Assembly (NCBI GenBank): GCA_964544865.1
Contig: CAZJDV010000129.1
Span: 1-5,092, forward strand
From: CAZJDV01 sp964544865
Lineage (GTDB): Bacteria > Chloroflexota > Dehalococcoidia > Lucifugimonadales > CAJWER01
Length of the DNA stretch: 5,092 nucleotides
Reading direction: 5' to 3'
Below the pieces are notes generated by a model. That model ran no database searches, was not told the DNA's origin, and worked only from the letters and a program-made list of their open reading frames with translations. The position numbers and the translations under genes are program-made. Shown in pieces: positions 1-5,092 of the stretch; the stretch's first letter is position 1, and each line of letters begins with the position of its first letter.

Positions 1-461
1 GCGCTCTTCTGTAGTTACGCACACCAACGGCGCGTGTTGGGACCTCGCCTGGCACAACCCAATCCTCCACCGCCAGGCCGTCAAGAACACGCTTGTTCAT
101 CTCTTCGATTCTTGCAGGGCTTAGCTCTAGCTCCTTTCCTTTGCTCAGGTCGGCCAGCACTTCATTGCACACCGTCAGGATACTCTGAACCTCCTTGACC
201 AGGTACTCCTTCGACGGTGGCAGCTTTGATGTGCCCAGGACGATTTCGGACACGTCTTGTTCCGAAAGTGTATTCCCCTCAATGGCCGTAGTCGCACTTC
301 GAGCGAGCTTCTCCCAGCAAAAGCCAGAGCTGAAAGGGGGCCTCCCTTAGATTAACCTTAAAGCTAATCCAAGGGTGCGCTTTGGCATATTCTCTATCCT
401 CACTCGACGACCCTCTATATGTCCCTGTATTTTCCGCTATACGGTGGACTTGATGGGCCAA
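1..461 (-). pseudogene. Fic/DOC-family protein, 5' part, frameshifted by an internal deletion and cut by the window edge
   Basis: Fic proteins usually transfer AMP or another phosphate-containing group to target proteins. Two frames together look like the N-terminal half of one. The first runs from TTG at 461 to a TGA near 279. It encodes MAHQVHRIAENTGTY and then HPWISFKVNLREAP-FQLWLLLGEARSKC, the pattern I know from Fic N-termini. The second is open from about 346 to base 1. It carries ATTAIEGNTLSEQDV, LPPSKEYLVKEV, SPARIEEMNKRVLDGL and VVPGEVPTRAVGVRNYRR, in the order expected before a Fic core. TTAIEG (292-275) fits the inhibitory-helix motif (S/T)xxxE(G/N). Family members, as I recall them, have roughly 25 residues between SKC and ATTAIEG. 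Here the two abut in different frames, so a deletion with frameshift is inferred. The catalytic HPFxxGNGR motif would lie left of base 1. TTG is preferred because GAGG lies 5 bases upstream and in-frame stops lie just before. GC is lower than in ileS, suggesting acquisition by transfer. Confidence 0.78.
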
Positions 462-465
462 CTTG

Positions 466-471
466 TCCTCA
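466..471 (-). promoter_or_regulatory. Ribosome binding site deciding the TTG start of the Fic gene
   Basis: On the minus strand TGAGGA sits immediately before CAAG-TTG, a good Shine-Dalgarno match at usual spacing from the TTG at 461-459. There is no ATG in this frame between the upstream stop codons (about 492-497) and the conserved protein start, so the site supports TTG as the initiation codon. Confidence 0.55.
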
Positions 472-476
472 CAAAT

Positions 477-509
477 GTCCCTATGATACGTCCCTATCTA
501 TTACCCTAT
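477..509 (-). repeat. 13-bp tandem repeat upstream of the Fic gene, possible operator or promoter region
   Basis: On the plus strand GTCCCTATGATAC (477-489) is followed directly by GTCCCTATCTATT (490-502) and then by a degenerate third unit ACCCTATAG (503-511). A related GTCCCTGTAT lies inside the Fic reading frame at 421-430. The array ends only a few bases before the Fic ribosome binding site, in an AT-rich patch with TATAGG and TAATAG on the minus strand that could act as a -10 element. A role as an operator is inference from position and spacing; no regulator is recognisable here. Confidence 0.4.
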
Positions 510-627
510 AGCGCGGGTTGAGTCCATCGCAGCTTCGAGTAGGATGTATCAAGCCATCTCGAACCACCTGCGCCCACAGGTCTCGCCAGCAAAGGCATGC
601 TGAAAGAGGCGCTGTGGCGACGCCAGG

Positions 628-3600
628 CTACGTCCGCTCCACACCGAGCAGCGCATCCAGGCCATTGATTTTGTGGGACTCGGTGTGGGCGCCCTCTGGC
701 GGCGCGCGGTTCTCCAGCTCCCGCGACAGCGTCTCCTGCCGGATGTAGTCGCCGTGGGCGCCCACCACCTCATTGAGCTCCGCGCCGCCCCGGTAGTAGG
801 CCACGATGTAGTCGGCGATGTCGAATCCCGCCGTTCGTCTCATGTTCTGGAGCAGGTGCACCATCTCTCTCGCCCGGCCCTCCAGCTCCAGCTCTGGGGT
901 GATTTCGGTTGTGACGGCCACGGTGTAGCCGCCTTCCGACACCGCCACATATCCCTCCATCGCGGCGCTGGTGACCACGACCTCCTCGGGTTCCAGCGAG
1001 AAGCCGTCGAGCTCGACCTTGCCGCCGGACGCTACCTGGGCACGCACGTCGGCCGGGTCGGCATTAGATAGCGCCGCGAGCACCTGCCGGGTCTGCCGGC
1101 CGTACTTGGGCCCTATCAGGGACATCTCGGCCCTGACCTCGAAACGGGACACCTGCCGCTCGTCGTCGAGCACCGAGAGCTTGCGGACGTTGAGCTCCTC
1201 GCGGACCTGGGACGCTACGTCGTCCAGGAGCCCACCCTCATCGGGCGAACGCAGTCCGACCAGGGCCTTCTCGATCGGCTGCCGGACCTTGATGCCCGCC
1301 TTGCTGCGGGCCGCGCGGCCCAGGCTGGACAGCCGCATAGCCAGCCGTGTAGCCTCGGAGAGCCGCTCGTCGATCAGTGACGCGTCCGCCTCCGGAAAGT
1401 CGTCCAGATGGACGCTTTCGTAACCGCCGGCCACGGACCGGACGAGGTTCTGGTACATGCTCTCGGACATGAACGGCACGAAGGGCGCTATCAGCTTGAC
1501 CAGCGTTACCAGGCACTCGTGCAGCGTGGCGTATGCGGACAGCTTGTCCTGGTCCGTGTCGCTCTTCCAGAAGCGCCGCCTGCTGCGCCGGACGTACCAG
1601 TTGGACAGGTACTCGACGAAGCTCTCGATCCGGCGCGCCGCGGTCTCCGTCTCGTAATTGTCGAGGGCGTGGGCCACGTCCGCCACGAGTCCGTTCAACT
1701 CTGAGACGATCCACCTGTCCAGTTCCGGCCTGCTCGACACGGGCGGCGGCGGATTGCGGGGATCGTACCGGTCTATGTTCGCGTAGGTGACGAAGAACGA
1801 GTAGACGTTCCAGAGAGGGATGATGAACCGCCTGCGCACGTCGTCGGCGACGCCGAAGCCGAAATTCAGGTTCGCCGACGGGTTCTGGCGGGTGTACAGC
1901 CACCGCATGGCGTCGACGCCCATATTCTCGGCGCCATCCTCGAACCAGATCGCGTTTCCCTTGCTCTTGTGCATCTCCTCGCCATGCTCGTCACGCATCG
2001 TGGCGTAGCTGTGCAGATTGAGGAAGGGCTCCGTGTTCTCCAGCGCCGTGCTCATGACGAGCATCGAGTAGAACCAGCCTCGGAACTGGCCAGGGAAGCT
2101 CTCGGTGACCATCTCGGCCGGGAACCACTCCTTCCAGTGGTCGTGATCGGAGCGGTAGCCGATGGTGGAGAAGGGCACGACGCCCGCGTCCAGCCACACA
2201 TTGCCCACGTCCCTTACGCGCTCCACGGTCGCGCCGCACTCGGAGCAGGCGATCTTGACGGCGTCGATCCACGGCCTGTGGGGTGAGTTGCCCGCGAACT
2301 CGTCCCAACCCTCGACCGCCCTCTCCTCAAGCTCGGTCTCGGAGCCGATGATCTCGAAATGTCCACAGGTGCACTTGTAGATAGGCAGCGCCAGCCCCCA
2401 GTACCTCTTCTTCGAGATCATCCAATCGTTCATGTTCTTGAGCCAGTCCAGCTCACGCTGCATCCCAAACTCCGGGATCCAGCGTATCTTCCTGGTCACC
2501 GCGGCCACCATGCCGCGTAGCTCGTCCATGCTGATGAACCACTCGTCCACCAGCCGGAACACCACCTCGGTATCGCACCGCCAGCACACCGGATACCGGT
2601 GCAAGTACTGCTCCAGCCGGTAGAAGACGCCCTTTCGGCGCAGGCTGTCGTAGATGGGCTTGTTGACCTCGAACACGCTCTTGCCGGTCAGGTTGTCGAA
2701 GCCGTCGACGAATATACCGAACTCGTCGAGAGGGGCGATTACACTCAGCCCCCGTTCCTTGCTGATCTTGAAGTCCTCGGCGCCCGCCCCCGGCGCGGTG
2801 TGGACGATGCCCGTCCCCTCACTTTCGTTGACTTCCTCCCACAGCACCACCCGGTGCTCAACGCCCTCCTGCGCGGGCAGCTCGTCGAAGGGGCCGGCGT
2901 ACCTGAGCCCGTCCAGGTCCTTGCCGGGCATCTCCTCCAGGACCTCGTGCTCGGCCTTCACTTCGGCCAGCCGGCTCTTCAGCAGGTACAGCACCTCGCC
3001 GTCCGCGGTCCTGGCCTTCGCGTACGTCAGCTCTGGATGGACGTACGCGCCGGTATTGCTCGTCAGCGTCCATGGAGTAGTCGTCCAGACCAGCAGCGAC
3101 TCCCCCTCGCGACCCAACAGCGGGAAGCGGACGTAGAGGCCCGGGTGCACGATCTCGCGGTACCCCTCCGTCACCACCTCCTGCTGGGAGAGGCCGGTGC
3201 CGCAGCGAGGGCACCATGGCATCACGTCGGTGCCCTCGTAGATCCAGCCTCTTTCGTGGCACACCTTCAGAAAGTGCCAGATCGTGTAGTTGTTCTCGTC
3301 CGACATGGTGTAGTAGGAGTTGTCCCAGTCCATCCAGTAGCCCAGCCTTATGGACTGCTCGGTCTGGATGTCCGCGAACTTGCGGACCCTCGCCTTGCAC
3401 AGCTCGACGAATTTCTCGATGCCGAAGCGCTCGATCTCCCGCTTGGAGTTGAGCCCCAGCTCCTTCTCGACCTCGACCTCCACCCAAAGGCCCTGGCAGT
3501 CAAACCCGTTCTGGTAGCGCTGCTCGAACCCTTTCATGGTCTTGTAGCGCTGGAACAGGTCCTTGTAAGTGCGGCCCCAGGCGTGGTGGACTGCCATGCG

Positions 3601-3915
3601 GTTGTTGGCGGTGATGGGCCCGTCGATGAAGGTCCAGGGCTGGCGTCCAGCCTGAGCCTCCACCCTCTTATCGTATATCCTGTTAGCGTTCCAGAACTCC
3701 ATGACCTCCCTGTCCAGGGAAGGTAAGTCCACCTTGCCGNNNNNNNNNNCCATGCGGTTGTTGGCGGTGATGGGCCCGTCGATGAACGAGAACCTCTCGG
3801 CGGCGCCGTCGTTTCGCGTCAGATACTTCTGCATGACGCCGCTCTTACGCCACCAGTCGAGGATGTCTCGCTCCATGGCGGGAAAATCGACTTTCGAGCT
3901 CACCGGCTTGAACAT
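628..3915 (-). CDS. ileS: Isoleucyl-tRNA synthetase, type 2 (sequence is a composite across an assembly gap)
   Basis: A cytosolic class I synthetase that charges tRNA-Ile with isoleucine and edits valine. Seen in order: an N-terminal start MFKPVSSKVDFP; the signature TANNRMAVHHAWGRTYKDL, with AVHH (3583-3594) where HIGH is expected; a zinc-type CPRC (about 3190-3220); CP1 editing-domain peptides WTTTPWT (3067-3087) and GTGIVHTAPGAGAEDF (about 2770-2818); CTCG and CSECG cysteine pairs (about 2220-2385); EMHKS (1963-1977) in place of KMSKS; the anticodon-binding segment LSNWYVRRSRRRFW, typical of type 2; and a C-terminal extension with the LEGRAREMVHLLQNMRR segment. I chose ATG 3915 because AGGAG lies 7 bases upstream and the protein then starts like the family; ATG 3945, ten codons earlier, is an alternative with GGAAGG before it. 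Ten Ns at 3740-3749 and a duplicated N-terminus make the N-terminal part unreliable. Without the 156-base duplication the length is about 1043 residues, normal for the type. It follows the methyltransferase gene under the T-box leader. Confidence 0.95.
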   Translation of the reverse strand: MFKPVSSKVDFPAMERDILDWWRKSGVMQKYLTRNDGAAERFSFIDGPITANNRMXXXXGKVDLPSLDREVMEFWNANRIYDKRVEAQAGRQPWTFIDGPITANNRMAVHHAWGRTYKDLFQRYKTMKGFEQRYQNGFDCQGLWVEVEVEKELGLNSKREIERFGIEKFVELCKARVRKFADIQTEQSIRLGYWMDWDNSYYTMSDENNYTIWHFLKVCHERGWIYEGTDVMPWCPRCGTGLSQQEVVTEGYREIVHPGLYVRFPLLGREGESLLVWTTTPWTLTSNTGAYVHPELTYAKARTADGEVLYLLKSRLAEVKAEHEVLEEMPGKDLDGLRYAGPFDELPAQEGVEHRVVLWEEVNESEGTGIVHTAPGAGAEDFKISKERGLSVIAPLDEFGIFVDGFDNLTGKSVFEVNKPIYDSLRRKGVFYRLEQYLHRYPVCWRCDTEVVFRLVDEWFISMDELRGMVAAVTRKIRWIPEFGMQRELDWLKNMNDWMISKKRYWGLALPIYKCTCGHFEIIGSETELEERAVEGWDEFAGNSPHRPWIDAVKIACSECGATVERVRDVGNVWLDAGVVPFSTIGYRSDHDHWKEWFPAEMVTESFPGQFRGWFYSMLVMSTALENTEPFLNLHSYATMRDEHGEEMHKSKGNAIWFEDGAENMGVDAMRWLYTRQNPSANLNFGFGVADDVRRRFIIPLWNVYSFFVTYANIDRYDPRNPPPPVSSRPELDRWIVSELNGLVADVAHALDNYETETAARRIESFVEYLSNWYVRRSRRRFWKSDTDQDKLSAYATLHECLVTLVKLIAPFVPFMSESMYQNLVRSVAGGYESVHLDDFPEADASLIDERLSEATRLAMRLSSLGRAARSKAGIKVRQPIEKALVGLRSPDEGGLLDDVASQVREELNVRKLSVLDDERQVSRFEVRAEMSLIGPKYGRQTRQVLAALSNADPADVRAQVASGGKVELDGFSLEPEEVVVTSAAMEGYVAVSEGGYTVAVTTEITPELELEGRAREMVHLLQNMRRTAGFDIADYIVAYYRGGAELNEVVGAHGDYIRQETLSRELENRAPPEGAHTESHKINGLDALLGVERT
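3594..3630 (-). repeat. Copy 1 of an exact 37-bp repeat inside ileS
   Basis: This block encodes FIDGPITANNRM plus one extra base, the conserved strand leading into the class I signature. It is identical base for base to 3750-3786, while the sequence on its 5' coding side differs completely (PWT versus RFS before FIDGP). This copy continues into AVHHAWGRTYKDL and the rest of the synthetase. Confidence 0.95.
3631..3739 (-). other. Second, divergent IleRS N-terminal segment inserted after the gap
   Basis: These bases encode GKVDLPSLDREVMEFWNAN, then a segment ending in GRQPWT before FIDGP. They align residue for residue with SSKVDFPAMERDILDWW to RFS upstream of the gap, so the same part of an IleRS N-terminus is present twice in the frame with low similarity, roughly a third identical by eye. 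One synthetase needs only one of them. This piece probably belongs to a different ileS allele, paralog or organism whose 5' end is not in the window. Confidence 0.85.
3740..3749. other. Assembly gap of 10 Ns
   Basis: Ten consecutive Ns interrupt ileS. A round-number run is typical of a scaffolder's placeholder, not a measured length, so the reading frame staying open across it is a one-in-three coincidence and is no evidence that the two sides are continuous. The base directly right of the gap (3750) is also the first base of the second 37-bp repeat copy. Confidence 0.98.
3750..3786 (-). repeat. Copy 2 of the exact 37-bp repeat, at the edge of the gap
   Basis: Identical to 3594-3630. In the coding direction this copy follows RFS and is the last sequence before the Ns, so the right-hand contig stops exactly inside the conserved FIDGPITANNRM block. 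Ending a contig in a shared block is what an assembler does when two related sequences meet in its graph. Confidence 0.95.
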
Positions 3916-3946
3916 GACTACGCTCCTGTGCTTACTCTCTTGCATG

Positions 3947-4765
3947 TTACCTTCCCGCCCGAGCGACGATCCACATCTCCATCAGGCCGGGCGTCAGCTC
4001 TTTCAGGACCGGCTCGGGGCCCCTGTCACTCCCCAGGCCCGCCAGATACTCCCAGCCGGCCTCCTCGACGAGGGCTTTGAGGTCGTGCAGGCTGTACACG
4101 CGGTGGTCGAGCTGCAACCTGAGCTGAAGGCGCATGCCGCCACCCTTGCCCTCGTAGAACTCCCAATCGTTGTGCAGCGTCGACGTCTCCAGGTCCAGCC
4201 GGCGGCGCTGCAGGATGCGAATCGCACCGGCCGCATCCACCCCCTGCGGCTCGAAGTTACCCGCCATCCAATCGCGGTTCATCGTCAGGACCACCATGGT
4301 CGCGGCCGACGACGACAACGCCCGTAGCTGGGTGAACAACTCCAGGTCCCCATCCCGCCCGTAGTAACCGTTGGACGTAAACATGTCAATCACAGCGTCG
4401 AACGGGCCACGCCGCGCCATCAAGTCGCCTACACCTCTCATGTCGCCGACAACGAATTCCGCGTCGAGACCCTCATCGGCCGACCGCTCGCGGGCCTTGC
4501 CGATGAACAAAGGCGACAGGTCGACGCCGGTCACCCGGTAGCCCCGCCTGGCCAGGGGTATGGCGAGCCTGCCGGTCCCACAGGCCACGTCCAGCACGCT
4601 ACCCCCCTCTGGTACACCATACCGCCCGAACAGGTGCGCGAGGATCGCCGCCTCGACCGGGGCTCGCTCCTCCGCAAGCTCCAGGAAGGGCAGGAAAAGC
4701 TCCGGCCTCTCCACGAACAGGCGATGCGTCCAGTGCTCTTGGTCCGCCGCGCGTCCGGCCATCAT
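3947..4765 (-). CDS. Class I SAM-dependent methyltransferase, substrate unknown
   Basis: A 272-residue soluble protein with a Rossmann-type methyltransferase fold. Visible motifs: VLDVACGTGRLA (residues 57-68, the SAM-binding glycine loop), VTGVDLSP (78-85, with the acidic residue expected to hold the SAM ribose), VVGDMR (105-110) and FDAVIDMFTSNGYY (122-135). The C-terminal half has HNDWEFYEGKGGG, HRVYSLHDLKALVEEAGWE and a final MWIVARAGR strand, as in small-molecule or general Methyltransf_25/11-like enzymes; there is no signal peptide or membrane segment. Start ATG 4765, or the adjacent ATG 4762, follows GGGGG at 4772-4776, and an in-frame TAG lies just upstream at 4769-4771. The TAA stop at 3947-3949 is one base from an alternative ileS ATG and 31 bases from the preferred one, so co-transcription is likely. 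It is the first gene after the T-box terminator. I cannot name its substrate; tRNA modification would be a guess from context only. Confidence 0.93.
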   Translation of the reverse strand: MMAGRAADQEHWTHRLFVERPELFLPFLELAEERAPVEAAILAHLFGRYGVPEGGSVLDVACGTGRLAIPLARRGYRVTGVDLSPLFIGKARERSADEGLDAEFVVGDMRGVGDLMARRGPFDAVIDMFTSNGYYGRDGDLELFTQLRALSSSAATMVVLTMNRDWMAGNFEPQGVDAAGAIRILQRRRLDLETSTLHNDWEFYEGKGGGMRLQLRLQLDHRVYSLHDLKALVEEAGWEYLAGLGSDRGPEPVLKELTPGLMEMWIVARAGR

Positions 4766-4785
4766 TATCTACCCCCATAAACGAC

Positions 4786-4814
4786 AAAACTCCCATCCCC
4801 AAAGGGACGGGAGT
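4786..4814 (-). terminator. Intrinsic terminator of the T-box leader
   Basis: ACTCCCGTCCC (4814-4804) pairs with GGGATGGGAGT (4799-4789), allowing one G-T pair, across a loop of a few T and G; the stem is followed by TTTT (4789-4786). It overlaps the antiterminator's 3' strand. Charged or absent tRNA-Ile should favour this hairpin and stop transcription about 20 bases before the methyltransferase start, so control is transcriptional, not translational. Confidence 0.9.
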
Positions 4815-4837
4815 CGAAGTTCCCGCGGTACCACCCT
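4803..4837 (-). promoter_or_regulatory. T-box antiterminator
   Basis: AGGG (4837-4834) pairs with CCCT (4806-4803), and CGGGA (about 4825-4821) pairs with TCCCG (4812-4808). The unpaired TGGTACCG between the two 5' strands is the bulge that captures the tRNA acceptor end. The 3' strand CCCGTCCCT is shared with the terminator, so the two structures exclude each other. Confidence 0.88.
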
Positions 4838-5019
4838 CGTTCCCCGGCATGGCGGAATGCCATCGGCCGGGGCGCTCGATACGTCCGACTGGCGTAATCG
4901 GACCGCCCATGCTAACGAGGGCGACTCCGGCGGAGCCTACTTGGGTTCTTGTCCTTCCCTCCAAGGGGGAGGATCACGAAGGGGCTGAAGCCCACCCGTT
5001 CGGTCCGCGGCTCGGGAGG

Positions 5020-5022
5020 GAT
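5020..5022 (-). promoter_or_regulatory. T-box specifier triplet ATC (Ile)
   Basis: ATC lies in GCGAATATCCC, on the 3' side of Stem I after the distal arm, where the specifier loop is expected, with GAA just upstream. ATC pairs with the GAT anticodon of tRNA-Ile and matches the downstream ileS. Adjacent frames would read AAT (Asn) or TAT (Tyr), which fit the operon less well. The following base is C where a purine is more usual. Confidence 0.75.
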
Positions 5023-5092
5023 ATTCGCCTGGGCGGATCGCGTCTGCTCTCACCGTGCCAGACTCGCTGAGCTACCGCACCCCGCTACTCGT

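Larger units (their letters stand above)
4786..5092 (-). promoter_or_regulatory. T-box riboswitch leader, isoleucine-specific, 5' end beyond the window
   Basis: T-box leaders bind a tRNA in nascent mRNA and read its charging state. Reading from 5092 leftwards: ACGAGTAG resembles the 5' side of the Stem I specifier region; GTCTG (5063-5059) and CAGAC (5046-5042) close the distal arm, whose loop contains GGTGAGAG, after an AG-bulge-like AGCGAG. GCGAATATCCC then presents ATC, an isoleucine codon, at 5022-5020. Further on are hairpins at 4993-4982 and 4972-4957, an AAGTAGG...GCCGGAG element (4942-4925) of the kind found in Stem II regions, hairpins at 4903-4883 and 4872-4842, and the diagnostic AACGAGGGTGGTACCGCGG (4841-4823). 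TGGT in the T-box would pair with an ACCA acceptor end, as expected for tRNA-Ile with discriminator A. A terminator follows. The pairing strand of basal Stem I and the promoter are outside the window. The downstream genes are the methyltransferase and ileS, which agrees with the ATC specifier. Confidence 0.95.

Noticed and set aside
462..627. Possible terminator after ileS in the spacer (TGGCGTCGCCA near 608-625)
   Set aside because: The dyad is a 5-bp palindrome with essentially no loop and no T-tract after it. No convincing intrinsic terminator is visible here.
549..773. 74-codon minus-strand frame and 518-748 plus-strand frame at the ileS 3' end
   Set aside because: Both overlap the conserved C-terminal part of ileS or its spacer and have no family resemblance.
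1238..1903. 221-codon minus-strand frame overlapping ileS in another frame
   Set aside because: Arginine/proline/glycine-rich shadow of ileS; the conserved synthetase residues are all in the other frame.
2599..3726. Long plus-strand open frame (375 codons) antisense to ileS
   Set aside because: It lies wholly opposite well-conserved ileS codons in high-GC DNA, where antisense frames stay open by codon bias. Its product is rich in V, L, H and R with no domain I recognise, and it has no credible start context.
4560..4988. Open frames on both strands over the T-box leader and methyltransferase 5' end (also 4599-4964 minus and 4849-5070 plus)
   Set aside because: The region is explained by RNA structure and the T-box consensus; the translated products are low-complexity and overlap the leader or the methyltransferase.
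5043..5085. tRNA-like stretch GGTAGCTCAGC resembling a tRNA D-arm
   Set aside because: There is no anticodon arm or GTTCGAAT-type T-arm at the right distance, and the sequence fits Stem I of the T-box, which explains the GGTGAGAG loop and the distal helix.

Overview
The window looks like part of a high-GC bacterial scaffold, probably assembled from environmental DNA. Everything recognisable is on the minus strand, so transcription runs from the right edge to the left. The isoleucyl-tRNA synthetase is of the eukaryote/archaea-like type 2. Its TANN-x-M-x-VHHAWGRTYKDL signature is one I associate with Chloroflexota and relatives, and a terminator-type T-box leader fits that too. The phylum call is inference from remembered families, not a search.

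Layout from right to left. (1) 5092-4786: a T-box riboswitch leader with an isoleucine (ATC) specifier, a textbook T-box sequence, an antiterminator and a competing intrinsic terminator. Its extreme 5' strand lies beyond the right edge. (2) 4765-3947: a class I SAM-dependent methyltransferase of unknown substrate. (3) 3915-628: ileS, starting about 31 bases after the methyltransferase stop. (4) 627-462: a short spacer with a 13-bp tandem repeat at its left side. (5) 461-1: the 5' part of a Fic/DOC-family gene. It begins with TTG behind a good ribosome binding site, but it is broken by an internal deletion plus frameshift and then runs off the left edge before the catalytic motif. This end has visibly lower GC and different codon use.

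The T-box, methyltransferase and ileS form one apparent operon. Uncharged tRNA-Ile should stabilise the antiterminator and allow transcription of both the methyltransferase and the synthetase. The unusual part is that a gene of no obvious aminoacylation role is the first gene under the T-box.

The ileS gene is not a trustworthy single sequence. A 10-N gap at 3740-3749 is flanked by two identical 37-base copies of the FIDGPITANNRM coding segment, each preceded by a different IleRS N-terminus. The uninterrupted 1105-codon frame therefore contains two N-termini. Collapsing the 156-base repeat unit gives a normal synthetase of about 1043 residues. The likeliest reading is a scaffolding chimera between two ileS variants or paralogs. 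Downstream of the gap the enzyme is complete, and it has non-canonical class I signatures: AVHH in place of HIGH and EMHKS in place of KMSKS.
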